Assembly (NCBI GenBank): GCA_002440745.1
Contig: DJVB01000024.1
Location: 19,574 to 83,573 of the forward strand
Source of the DNA: Bacteroidales bacterium UBA6267
Lineage (GTDB): Bacteria; Bacteroidota; Bacteroidia; Bacteroidales; UBA1556
Length of the DNA: 64,000 nucleotides
Reading direction: 5' to 3'
Under the pieces are notes generated by a model, which made no database searches, was not told the origin of the DNA, and saw only the letters and a list, made by a program, of their open reading frames with translations. A program made the translations under genes and the position numbers. This document shows positions 25,310 to 33,712 of the stretch, in pieces. Position 1 is the first letter of the stretch. Each line of letters begins with the position of its first letter.

Positions 25310-26203
25310 ATGGCTGAAAACTCTATAGAACTAACCGAGCAATTAGGAGTGTTTGTAAGTACGCAGAAATTGCTTCAACAAACACTCGATAAAAAATACC
25401 TACATTTAATAAACCAACAAAACAAGCAAAATATTAGAAGCGGCTTTCGAGCGTTAGATGCTGTTATTGAAGGCTTTAAACCCGGCGAATTGACAACCAT
25501 TGCAGTAAGACCGGGAATTGGAAAAACTGCCTTCCTGTTATCATTAATGAATAATATCAGTGTGTTAAGCCCAAGAGTATGTGGAGTGTTTTCTGCCGAA
25601 CGTTCCGCAAGAAAGCTTTTTCAGCGCATGATTGAAAGCTCAACAGGATTACCAATCAGTAAAATCAACTCCGGACGACTTACAGACGTTCAAGTAAACA
25701 TTGTAAGTCCGGTAGTAAAAACCCTTCAAGATAGTCACATTTATATTGACGACACAACAAATCCAACTGCGGAGTATATCATTGAAAAAGCCAAAATTAT
25801 GGCAAAAGGTGGTATCGAAATTATCTTTATCGACTATCTTGAGTTGATTACAACTGATTTGAAATCAGGCGACAAAAACTGTGATAAAGAACCTTTTTGC
25901 ATCATAATGAAAACCTTAAGTAATCTTGCAAAAGAGCTTAATATTCCGATTGTAATTTTCTCACAACTCTCTAAACCAATAGTTTACAACAATAGATTTA
26001 AATACACACCCGATTACGTAAATGAAATCAGTGATGTATTATTATTTTTAAATCGCCCCGACTTCTATCATATTAATGATATTGATGGTAAAGAAAAAGG
26101 CATTGCAGAAATAACTGTAGCTAAGTTTAAAGAAGCAACCGATTTTCAGGTAGTTAACCTGAGATTCGTAGAAAGTCTCGATAAATACACCGATTGTTTA
26201 TAA
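25310..26203 (+). CDS. Stand-alone DnaB helicase C-terminal-type ATPase
   Basis: This 297-aa RecA-fold protein resembles only the ATPase half of replicative helicase DnaB. GFRALDAVIEGFKPGELTTI leads into the Walker A loop RPGIGKTA (residues 67-74), with Walker B IEIIFIDYLELI and the sensor strand IPIVIFSQLSK. DnaB is about 450-500 aa with an N-terminal primase-interaction domain that is absent here. Walker A reads RPGIGKT versus the usual GRPSMGKT. The C-terminal DNA-loop region is shortened. It cannot replace DnaB on this evidence. A KaiC/RadA-like accessory role is possible but unproven. It has its own -7 box and terminator. Confidence 0.8.
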   Translation: MAENSIELTEQLGVFVSTQKLLQQTLDKKYLHLINQQNKQNIRSGFRALDAVIEGFKPGELTTIAVRPGIGKTAFLLSLMNNISVLSPRVCGVFSAERSARKLFQRMIESSTGLPISKINSGRLTDVQVNIVSPVVKTLQDSHIYIDDTTNPTAEYIIEKAKIMAKGGIEIIFIDYLELITTDLKSGDKNCDKEPFCIIMKTLSNLAKELNIPIVIFSQLSKPIVYNNRFKYTPDYVNEISDVLLFLNRPDFYHINDIDGKEKGIAEITVAKFKEATDFQVVNLRFVESLDKYTDCL

Positions 26204-26225
26204 AATAATTTTCAACACAAATAAC

Positions 26226-26259
26226 ACCTTGGCAATCAACATTGTCAAGGTTTATTTTT
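26226..26259 (+). terminator. Terminator after the DnaB-like ATPase gene
   Basis: ACCTTGGCAAT and ATTGTCAAGGT pair (one mismatch) around CAAC, followed by TTTATTTTT, 22 bp after the stop codon. The next gene begins at 26267. Confidence 0.7.
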
Positions 26260-26266
26260 ATAAAAT

Positions 26267-26839
26267 ATGGCTATTTTACAAGAGCAAAATACAAAGCAGG
26301 AAATACTGAATGACGCTGCAAAGCGCATGATGGCAGCCGCCCGAACTGCACCAAAAGCAAAAGGCCGAAATACCCTTGAGATTATCATTGTTGATGGCGA
26401 TGATTTAAAAAAACTCAGGATGGAAATGGTGAGACTCGGAAAAGAAACTCAGACAGAGTTTTTCATCAGGGATGCTAATCACATTCCCGAAATTGCTGCT
26501 GCATTGTTAGTTGGAACTACAATCAAGACTCTTGGACTCAACGAAATATGTCAGCTTTGTGGATTTAAAAACTGTTCTGAAAAAGAGAAATATCCAAACA
26601 CTCCTTGTATTTTTAATACCGGCGATTTACATTTAGCCCTCGGAAGTGCAGCTATGATTTCCGCCTCAAGCGGTATTGATAGCAGGATAATGTTCTCAGT
26701 TGGCAAGGCTGCGCTTTCACTTGGATTATTTCATAGTGACATAAAAATTGCAATGGGAATTCTAATTTCAATGGAATCGAAAAATCCGTTTTTCGACCGA
26801 ACGATTCAAACCAATTTATATCCTAACATCAATGAATAA
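26267..26839 (+). CDS. DUF2148 ferredoxin-domain protein
   Basis: This 190-aa protein of the DUF2148 family is uncharacterised in Bacteroidota and found in many anaerobes and facultative species. Four cysteines are spaced as CxxC, x4, C, x10, C (around residues 103-122), followed by small-residue helices with GSAAMISASSGIDSRIMFSVG. The cysteine spacing suggests an iron-sulfur cluster. The N-terminal AARTAPKAKGR is a family signature that resembles a nitroreductase-like FMN-binding element. The stop overlaps the next gene's start by 8 bp, so it is coupled to the T9SS plug gene. The biochemical function is unknown. Confidence 0.87.
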   Translation: MAILQEQNTKQEILNDAAKRMMAAARTAPKAKGRNTLEIIIVDGDDLKKLRMEMVRLGKETQTEFFIRDANHIPEIAAALLVGTTIKTLGLNEICQLCGFKNCSEKEKYPNTPCIFNTGDLHLALGSAAMISASSGIDSRIMFSVGKAALSLGLFHSDIKIAMGILISMESKNPFFDRTIQTNLYPNINE

Positions 26840-28139
26840 ACAACATTCAATTATAATCTTTCTTTCATTTATTCTCCTTGGTTTTTCGATAAAACTTATA
26901 GGGCAGAATGATTATTATGAAGAAAACTTTTTACGATATGACGACTTTGAGTATTCGGCAAATATCAAATCCGTTCAATTAATTAAAGGTGATGCGTTTA
27001 TGTTGCAACCGACAATTTTATTAAACAGCAATGAGACACTCACACTTTATTTCGACGATTTGAATGCCGGTACGGGAAATTATTTCTACAAACTCATTTT
27101 ATGCAATCACGACTGGACGCCTTCGACTTTGATGCCGATGGAATATATCGAAGGACTACAAGAAATCATGTTTAACAATGTGCAACTTTCCTATAACACA
27201 ACAAAGTCCTATTCGCATTATCGCGTGTCAATTCCCGATAAAGACATGAAAATCACACGTTCTGGTAACTATCTTTTAGTGGTTTATCCTGAGGGTAAAC
27301 CCGAAAAGCCTATTCTCACGAGGCGCTTTTACGTTTATGAAGAAAGTGTAGCAATAAATGCGTCAGTGGTTGTGCCGCGAGCCACCCAAAAAAAACTAAA
27401 CAGTCACGAAATATTCCTCAGCATCGATAAGGGAGAATATTATATGCCTCAGATTTACAATAACTTAATTGTCAAAATTCAACAAAACAATCGCAAAGAT
27501 AATATTCAGGTTTTGGATAAACCAAAACGAATCAATGGAAATATCATTGTTTATTCAGACGTAAACGATTTATATTTTGAAGCCGGAAACGAATTTCGCA
27601 AAATGGACATTAGGAGTTTTGTAATTCCGGCCGGCAGCACAACCAAAATTGAGTACGACACCAACGGTTACCATATCTCTTTAGAAACAGACATTATACG
27701 AACTACATCAAATTATATTAATTATCAAGACATTAACGGTCGATTTAAGATTTTGAATTGGGATAATACGCAAAGAGACGAGAATATTGAAGCAGATTAT
27801 GCTTATGTTCATGTTAGATTGGCACAACCAAAATACCAATTTGAAGGAAGTTATTATATTGTGGGCGATTTCAGCAATTGGAGGTTAGATAAGAACTTTC
27901 AGTTAGATTTTAATAGTCAAAAAATGGTTTACGAAAAGTCGATATTTCTGAAGCAAGCCTACTACGATTACCAATATGTGTATCTTCCATTTAATGAAAA
28001 AACTGCAACTACATTACCTGTGGAAGGAAGTTTTAGTGAAACCGAAAACGATTATAGCATCTTTGTTTATTACCGCGACCCTGGAGAGCTTAATGACAAA
28101 CTTATAGCATATCGAACTATTAACTCAAGGCATGAATAA
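26832..28139 (+). CDS. Type IX secretion system plug protein (DUF5103)
   Basis: This 435-aa exported protein has a signal peptide (about residues 1-24, ending IKLIGQ). It matches the DUF5103/T9SS plug family: an N-terminal domain with YDDFEYSANIKSVQLIKG, YYKLILCNHDWTPSTLM-like segments and SYSHYRVSIPDKDMKITRSG. The C-terminal part has GDFSNW and an all-beta fold. In T9SS, the plug closes the periplasmic side of the SprA pore. The T9SS cargo at 13.5-14.2 kb shows that the system is used. No sprA or porV is in the window. Confidence 0.85.
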   Translation: MNKQHSIIIFLSFILLGFSIKLIGQNDYYEENFLRYDDFEYSANIKSVQLIKGDAFMLQPTILLNSNETLTLYFDDLNAGTGNYFYKLILCNHDWTPSTLMPMEYIEGLQEIMFNNVQLSYNTTKSYSHYRVSIPDKDMKITRSGNYLLVVYPEGKPEKPILTRRFYVYEESVAINASVVVPRATQKKLNSHEIFLSIDKGEYYMPQIYNNLIVKIQQNNRKDNIQVLDKPKRINGNIIVYSDVNDLYFEAGNEFRKMDIRSFVIPAGSTTKIEYDTNGYHISLETDIIRTTSNYINYQDINGRFKILNWDNTQRDENIEADYAYVHVRLAQPKYQFEGSYYIVGDFSNWRLDKNFQLDFNSQKMVYEKSIFLKQAYYDYQYVYLPFNEKTATTLPVEGSFSETENDYSIFVYYRDPGELNDKLIAYRTINSRHE

Positions 28140-28178
28140 ACCTTGAAAATATCATGTAAGCGATGTTTTTGGTTCATT

Positions 28179-28186
28179 TATCTTTG
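28179..28186 (+). promoter_or_regulatory. -7 box inside the nominal 5' end of the first DUF4421 gene
   Basis: TATCTTTG is a full TAnnTTTG match. A start site about 7 nt downstream would support the TTG at 28212 as the real start codon. Confidence 0.4.
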
Positions 28187-28211
28187 TAGCAAACATTTAA
28201 TTATTCTTTTT

Positions 28212-29252
28212 TTGATATTTAGAAGGCTCATATTAGTAACTTTTATATTATTTTCTGTTTCAGCGCATGATTTATTGGCTCAAACAAATATTGATTCACT
28301 GAAACAATCGAAAATTTACAAATCTGTTTTTCAAAAGAAAACGACTGACAGTTTGTATATTGGAACCTATTCCCGTACAATTTCTGTTGGTCCGATATAT
28401 AAATACAAAACCTATCAGTTTATAATCACCGATCAATGGGGCATTGGAAATCCGGTAGAATTTCAACCAAACGTGAATGACAGATTGGGGTTAAGAGTTC
28501 AATATCAAGGATTTATCATTAATTTGCATTTCCCGTTACCTTCCAATAATCATATTTTTGGTAAGACAAAATCGACATATTTAGGTTTGAGCTTTAAGCT
28601 TCCCTTTAAAAATTGGCAGCATGATTTTTTCTATCAAAACCATCGTGGCTTTTACGTAGCAAATGCTGATGATATCATTCCAAGTTATGTTTTAGGAAGA
28701 CCTTTTCCAAAAAGAGGCGACTTACGAACGATGGAGCTTGGATGGACAAGCAAGATGGTTTTCTCCAATCAATTCAGCATGAAAGCAGCTATAAATCAGA
28801 GTGAAAAGCAACTTCGGTCGAAAGGAAGCTTTGTGTTAGGAAGCACCGTATTATTTCATGGATTTTCAGCAGATTCAGCAATAATTCCTAAAGAGCAAAT
28901 TCAATTTTATAAGGATATCAATGGATTGGTCAAAGGAAGGTTTTTTACTTTTAGTTTTGGTCCAGGATACGCATACACTTATGTTTTTCAGGATTTTTTC
29001 ATAACCGGAATGCTTTTAGTAAATGGAGGTATTCAGTTTCAAGGTTATAGAAATGATGGCGTTTTAGGCAAATACCGTTTTGGTTTTAAGCTAAACAGTT
29101 CCATAAATTACCGGATAGCCGGAGGTTTTAACTTAGAAAAATTTTATGGCAGCATAGTGTATGATTTTCAAAATCAACACATTAAAATTAAAGACTCCAA
29201 AATAACTACACGACTTGAGGGAGTTAACTTAAATTGTGGTTTAAGGTTCTAG
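28212..29252 (+). CDS. DUF4421-family outer membrane barrel protein
   Basis: There is no in-frame ATG in the first third of the gene. The start is placed at TTG 28212, giving a good signal peptide (MIFRRLILVTFILFSVSAHDLLAQ) 26 nt after a consensus -7 box. An upstream TTG at 28143 would add 23 residues with four Cys and a long second hydrophobic stretch. The mature protein is beta-strand rich, with YIGTYSRTISVGPIYKYKTY and the family-like block KGSFVLGSTVLFHGFSADS, ending in a terminal aromatic residue (GLRF) as in barrels. A homologue lies at 42.3 kb. The function is unknown. Confidence 0.75.
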   Translation: MIFRRLILVTFILFSVSAHDLLAQTNIDSLKQSKIYKSVFQKKTTDSLYIGTYSRTISVGPIYKYKTYQFIITDQWGIGNPVEFQPNVNDRLGLRVQYQGFIINLHFPLPSNNHIFGKTKSTYLGLSFKLPFKNWQHDFFYQNHRGFYVANADDIIPSYVLGRPFPKRGDLRTMELGWTSKMVFSNQFSMKAAINQSEKQLRSKGSFVLGSTVLFHGFSADSAIIPKEQIQFYKDINGLVKGRFFTFSFGPGYAYTYVFQDFFITGMLLVNGGIQFQGYRNDGVLGKYRFGFKLNSSINYRIAGGFNLEKFYGSIVYDFQNQHIKIKDSKITTRLEGVNLNCGLRF

Positions 29253-29258
29253 TTCACT

Positions 29259-29972
29259 CTACTTCTTGGCATGAAGCCCACATTCTTTGGTCTCCGGATT
29301 TTCCCACCACCATCTTCCTGCACGCAAATCCTCCCCTTTTTCGATTGCTCTCGTACACGGTTGACATCCAATGCTTGGGAAACCTTTATCATGCAATGGG
29401 TTATACGGAATCTTGTGTAGATGAATAAAATCCCAAACCTCCTTTTCAGACCAATTAATCAGCGGATTTACTTTGAGCATGGAAGAGTTTTCGTCCCATT
29501 CAACAATTTGCATATCAGTCCGAGTAACCGACTGCGACCTTCTCAAACCTGTAAACCAACCAATTTTCCCCGATAAAGCTCGTTTTAGTGGATTGAGTTT
29601 CCTGATCTGACAACAATGTTTTCGCAAATCAATAGATTTATAAAACAAGTTAATGCCATTCTCTGAAACCATCGTTTCAACTTCATTATAATCCGGAAAC
29701 ATCGTTTTTATTCTAATTCGATATTTTGCATTAGTTCGATCAATCAGATCGTAAGTTTCAGGAAAAAGACGACCGGTATCCAAAGTAAAAATATCAAAGG
29801 GCAAGCCTGATTGAGTTATTATATGCGTTATCACCTGATCTTCAGCGCCTAAACTGGTGCCAAAGCAAAAGTTATCGCCATATTCCTTTAAAAAATGCCG
29901 GATGATTTCCTCTGCTGAACTATCCTTTAGTAAAAAATTCAGAGAATCAATAAGTTGCTTATCGTTTTTCAT
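29259..29972 (-). CDS. cysH: Phosphoadenylyl/adenylyl-sulfate reductase with 4Fe-4S cysteines
   Basis: This 237-aa enzyme of assimilatory sulfate reduction makes sulfite from APS or PAPS. The PP-loop-type fold has FCFGTSLGAEDQVITH and LDTGRLFPETY. The cluster cysteines C120-C121 and C203/C206 are all present, as is the catalytic C-terminal Cys in ECGLH (C231). The CC...CxxC set marks the iron-sulfur, APS-preferring type. No cysD, cysN or sulfite reductase is adjacent. The start overlaps prc by 14 bp, so it appears co-transcribed with the protease. Confidence 0.93.
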   Translation of the reverse strand: MKNDKQLIDSLNFLLKDSSAEEIIRHFLKEYGDNFCFGTSLGAEDQVITHIITQSGLPFDIFTLDTGRLFPETYDLIDRTNAKYRIRIKTMFPDYNEVETMVSENGINLFYKSIDLRKHCCQIRKLNPLKRALSGKIGWFTGLRRSQSVTRTDMQIVEWDENSSMLKVNPLINWSEKEVWDFIHLHKIPYNPLHDKGFPSIGCQPCTRAIEKGEDLRAGRWWWENPETKECGLHAKK

Positions 29973-32103
29973 TAGCTTTAATCATGTCGTTAACAATGTG
30001 AACAGTTTCGCGAAGATAGATATCTTTTTTCAGCCCGCGATGCCACTTTTTCGCACTTTCCAACTTAACGGTATCTGTATTTATAAACTGCATATCCGAT
30101 TCGAGAGGAATAACTTTAACGGCCAAAGTATCCGACATTATTTTATCATATTTTTTATTGGCTTCAATAATCTCTTGATCATAAGCTCTAAATTTCTCAA
30201 AATTGAGACTAACCACAGTTTGATCACGTATCTCTTTGATTTTCTTTGCTTTTTCATCAATTAGAGCAAATTCAGGATCGGCATTAATACGTTTCTGAGA
30301 AGCAGCTTCAATTTCCTTTAGCACTGTCGGATTAGAGTATAATTCAAACTCTTGTGGGCTAATCTTATCCCATTCGAGATGATGCTCAAGCTCCCTTTCG
30401 CCATAGTCGAGATACTTCATATTATCCGGAAGCACAACATCACTTTTCACCCCTTTTAGTTGCGTTGAACCACCATTAATTCTATAAAACTTTTGAAAAG
30501 TAAGCTTTAAAGCTCCAAAAGGCTTATTGTTTTCATGAGCCGAATTGACTACTTGATCTAAGTCCAAAAACCGCTGCACCGTTCCTTTTCCGAAGGTAAA
30601 TTCACTGCCAACAATTACTGCGCGTTGATAATCTTGCAAAGCGGCAGCAAAAATTTCTGAAGCAGAAGCGGAACCACCATTTACCATAACTGCCAATGGA
30701 CCATCATAATACATACCCGGATCGGTGTCTGTTAAAACAGATTTCCTACCACCTTTTTCTTGAATCTGCACGATTGGCCCTTCTTTAATGAAATAACCGG
30801 CCATTTTAACAACGTCAGGCAAAGAACCGCCACCGTTATTGCGCAAATCAATTACTAACCCATCAATTCCTTCATTTTTTAATTTCAAAACCTCTTTAAG
30901 CACATCGTCGGAGCAGCGTCTTCCTCCGCCCTTCTCATTGAAATTGACATAAAATTGCGGCAAATATATGTATCCAACTCGCTTATTTTCATCAGTTTGA
31001 ACAATAACCGATTTAGCATAAGTTTCTTCAATTATCACAACATCTCTCACCAAGGAAATGGTTTGCATTGTACCTTCAACATTTTTTACCAATAATCTTA
31101 CAGTTGTTCCTTTTTTGCCCCGAATAAGTTTAACAGCCTTGTCGAGACGCATTCCAACAATGTCAACAAATTCCTCATCAGCCTGCGCTACTTTTAGAAT
31201 CAAATCATTTTCCTTCAGCTTGCCATCCTTCCATGACGGACTACCCGGAACAATATTGACCACCTTTATATAACCATCCTTTTCTTGCAATGTGGCACCA
31301 ATGCCTTCCAATTGACCTGAAATGGAAATGTCAAAATCCTCTTTATCTTTTGGAGGGTAATAACCGGTATGAGGATCGTAATAGGTTGCAATTGAGTTAA
31401 GAAAATTCGTCAATCTGTCGAAATGCTCCACCTGCGATAATCTCCTAAACCAATCATCATTTCGCTTGAGCACCTTCTCGCGCGCGTCCTTTTCCAGTTC
31501 AGCAAAAGATTTAATCAAAACGGAAGTATCCTTCTTTTTTTCCGCATCTTCCTGTATCTTTATCTTTGAACTTATCTCCAATAAAACCTGATATTTCAAT
31601 GCCAATCGCCATGATTCTTTCAATTCCTTCTTCGACTTTGCAAATTCATTTTTCTCATCATCAAGCTGAATTTCTTCATCAATTTCGAAATTGAAGGGCT
31701 TGGACAAAATATCTTTATAATATTCCTCAGCTTCTTTTGTGCGTTTTTCGATTAATGTAGCACTCAACTCAAAAAACTCCGCATTATTTGTTTTTAACTG
31801 ATCATCAATCAGATTTCGATACTTGCTCAGTTTATCAACATCTTCTTGAAGAAGAAATTTTTTGGTATAATCTAAACGTTCTAAATAGATATCAAAAACC
31901 TCATTGGAAAATTTGTCATCCATTTCAACGACATCATAATGAGCATATTTTAAGGCATTTACCACCAAATCCGTTACAATAGTTTCCTTTTCTTTATTAA
32001 CGGTTTCTTGATATTGATAAGCTCCAAAAAGCCCAAGAGCCAAAACAGCTAAGGCGAAAAACACAAGTTTTCTTTTCATCCACAATAGTTTTAGGAATTT
32101 CAA
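29959..32103 (-). CDS. prc: Tail-specific carboxy-terminal processing protease (Prc/Tsp)
   Basis: This 714-aa periplasmic S41 protease has an N-terminal signal anchor (about residues 12-28). A long helical region leads to YYDPHTGYYPP. A PDZ domain (GIGATLQEKDGYIKVVNIVP, then GSPSWKDGKLKENDLIL) is followed by the S41 catalytic core with DLRNNGGGSLPD and the Ser-containing GGSASASEIFAAALQDY. The Lys base is in FTFGKGTVQ. The C-terminal coiled region continues to residue 714, as in Prc with a DUF3340-type tail. It degrades or trims periplasmic proteins. A second S41 protease of the shorter CtpA type lies at 33.7 kb. Confidence 0.94.
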   Translation of the reverse strand: MKFLKLLWMKRKLVFFALAVLALGLFGAYQYQETVNKEKETIVTDLVVNALKYAHYDVVEMDDKFSNEVFDIYLERLDYTKKFLLQEDVDKLSKYRNLIDDQLKTNNAEFFELSATLIEKRTKEAEEYYKDILSKPFNFEIDEEIQLDDEKNEFAKSKKELKESWRLALKYQVLLEISSKIKIQEDAEKKKDTSVLIKSFAELEKDAREKVLKRNDDWFRRLSQVEHFDRLTNFLNSIATYYDPHTGYYPPKDKEDFDISISGQLEGIGATLQEKDGYIKVVNIVPGSPSWKDGKLKENDLILKVAQADEEFVDIVGMRLDKAVKLIRGKKGTTVRLLVKNVEGTMQTISLVRDVVIIEETYAKSVIVQTDENKRVGYIYLPQFYVNFNEKGGGRRCSDDVLKEVLKLKNEGIDGLVIDLRNNGGGSLPDVVKMAGYFIKEGPIVQIQEKGGRKSVLTDTDPGMYYDGPLAVMVNGGSASASEIFAAALQDYQRAVIVGSEFTFGKGTVQRFLDLDQVVNSAHENNKPFGALKLTFQKFYRINGGSTQLKGVKSDVVLPDNMKYLDYGERELEHHLEWDKISPQEFELYSNPTVLKEIEAASQKRINADPEFALIDEKAKKIKEIRDQTVVSLNFEKFRAYDQEIIEANKKYDKIMSDTLAVKVIPLESDMQFINTDTVKLESAKKWHRGLKKDIYLRETVHIVNDMIKANEKR

Positions 32104-32278
32104 ATTTCATTATTTAAACAACTCACAAAACTAAATTATTTACTAATAACTGAACAAATTTACCGCGTTAAAATATGTTTAGTTCTAAATACAAAATTGT
32201 ATATTATTATAATTCAGCATTTTACAATTAGGTAAAATTCAACATTTATTAATTAATTTCGCAATCTAAACTAAATAG

Positions 32279-32956
32279 ATGGAACGATTTATCGACATAC
32301 ATTCCCATTCCATTCGCCAAGATTACTTTGCGATTGTGAATCTATTTGCCCATAATATTCCCAACCCTACGGAAATCAATTATCCTGTATCCGTTGGAAT
32401 TCATCCTTGGAATATAAAGGAATTGGATTTAAACGCAGCTCTTCAAAATCAGAGATTTTTGATTGAGAATTCTAAAAATGTAGTTGCGATTGGTGAATGC
32501 GGGCTCGATAGAAATATTCCATTAAGCATCGAAAAGCAAATAGAAGTATTTACTAATCAAGTAGATATAGCCAATGAATTTGAGTTACCTGTGATAATAC
32601 ATTGTGTGAGAAGCTATGCCGATTTTTTTCAAATAATGAAAACAGGTATAAATAATACTCCGTGGATTTTTCATGGATTTCGAGGTAATTATCAGATAGC
32701 TAAGCGAATAGTAGATTTTGGAGCTTATATTTCTATTGGTTCAGCTATTTTAAATGCCGACCAAAAAATGAATGAAGTGATAAAGAAAATCCCATTGCAA
32801 CGCTTCTTTTTAGAAACCGACGAATCGAAACAGTCCATTGAGGACATGTATCAAGTCTTTGCTAAAATTCGCAATATTTCAGTTAATGAATTAACTCATC
32901 AGATTTACCAAAATTTTTACTATAATTTCAACTATGTCATTAGAAAATTGGACTGA
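32279..32956 (+). CDS. TatD-family metal-dependent hydrolase
   Basis: This 225-aa amidohydrolase-fold protein has the first metal motif FIDIHSHS directly after the start, GECGLDRN (about residue 78, catalytic Glu), VIIHCVRSY with its metal His, and the C-terminal LETDES metal Asp. It is somewhat shorter than E. coli TatD (about 260 aa), typical for Bacteroidota TatD paralogues. DNase or 3'-exonuclease activity is a family expectation only. The end overlaps tcdA by 23 bp. Confidence 0.88.
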   Translation: MERFIDIHSHSIRQDYFAIVNLFAHNIPNPTEINYPVSVGIHPWNIKELDLNAALQNQRFLIENSKNVVAIGECGLDRNIPLSIEKQIEVFTNQVDIANEFELPVIIHCVRSYADFFQIMKTGINNTPWIFHGFRGNYQIAKRIVDFGAYISIGSAILNADQKMNEVIKKIPLQRFFLETDESKQSIEDMYQVFAKIRNISVNELTHQIYQNFYYNFNYVIRKLD

Positions 32957-33677
32957 ACGTACTGAATTACTGATTGGAAGCAATGGCGTAGAGTACTTAA
33001 AAAACAGCCATATTTTAATTGCCGGATTAGGTGGAGTTGGTGGATTCACGGCTGAAATTCTAGCCCGTGCAGGCGTGGGAAATATGACTCTAATTGACGC
33101 CGACACCTTTCACTCAACGAATCTAAACAGACAAATCGGTGCATTAAATTCGACAATTGGACAACACAAAACAGATGTTTTTTTAAATCGTTTAAAAGAT
33201 ATAAATCCGAATATCAACTTGAATTTATTCACAGAATTCATTGTAGATGAACGCATTAATGAGATATTGGAGGGCAAGTTTGACTATATCGCTGATGCAA
33301 TAGATAGTCTTGCTCCAAAAACCTATTTGATTTTGAATAGTGTGAATCGCGGGTTTAAGTTGATTAGCTCAATGGGAGCAGGAGGAAAGATGCAACCGGA
33401 GCAAATCCGTATTGCTGATTTTAGCAAGAGTTATAATGACGGATTGGCAAGAATGCTTAGAAAGCGACTACATAAATTGGGAATTTATAGTGGTTTTCCG
33501 GTAGTGTTTTCTCCTGAGAAAACCAATCCGGAAAGTCTTATACACATTGATAATGAACGAAATAAGAAAACCACGGCAGGCACTATTTCTTATATGCCCA
33601 TGATATTTGGTGCGTATATGGCAAGTTATATTATTCGTGATTTGCTAAATAATTGCAAACTTAGTTTTGAAGATTAA
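32934..33677 (+). CDS. tcdA: tRNA threonylcarbamoyladenosine dehydratase (TcdA/CsdL)
   Basis: This 247-aa E1-like ThiF-fold enzyme cyclises t6A in tRNA to ct6A in an ATP-dependent step. The nucleotide site is ILIAGLGGVGGFTAEILARAG (first part residues 23-32), followed by LIDADTFHSTNLNRQIGA with the substrate-proximal Arg. DYIADAIDSLAPKTYLI and SSMGAGGKMQPEQIRIADFSKS (quoted in part) are TcdA-specific. It lacks the CxxC zinc pairs of MoeB, favouring TcdA over MoeB/ThiF. It is coupled to the TatD gene by overlap. Confidence 0.92.
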   Translation: MSLENWTERTELLIGSNGVEYLKNSHILIAGLGGVGGFTAEILARAGVGNMTLIDADTFHSTNLNRQIGALNSTIGQHKTDVFLNRLKDINPNINLNLFTEFIVDERINEILEGKFDYIADAIDSLAPKTYLILNSVNRGFKLISSMGAGGKMQPEQIRIADFSKSYNDGLARMLRKRLHKLGIYSGFPVVFSPEKTNPESLIHIDNERNKKTTAGTISYMPMIFGAYMASYIIRDLLNNCKLSFED

Positions 33678-33694
33678 AACAATGTTTATTTTTG
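33665..33694 (+). promoter_or_regulatory. Promoter of the ctpA-like gene
   Basis: TTTTG (33665-33669), a 17-nt spacer and TATTTTTG (33687-33694) overlap the end of tcdA. The predicted transcript starts close to 33701, so the ATG at 33713 is the start rather than the TTG at 33692, which lies in the -7 box. Confidence 0.55.
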
Positions 33695-33712
33695 TTGTTC
33701 AAATATTACCTT

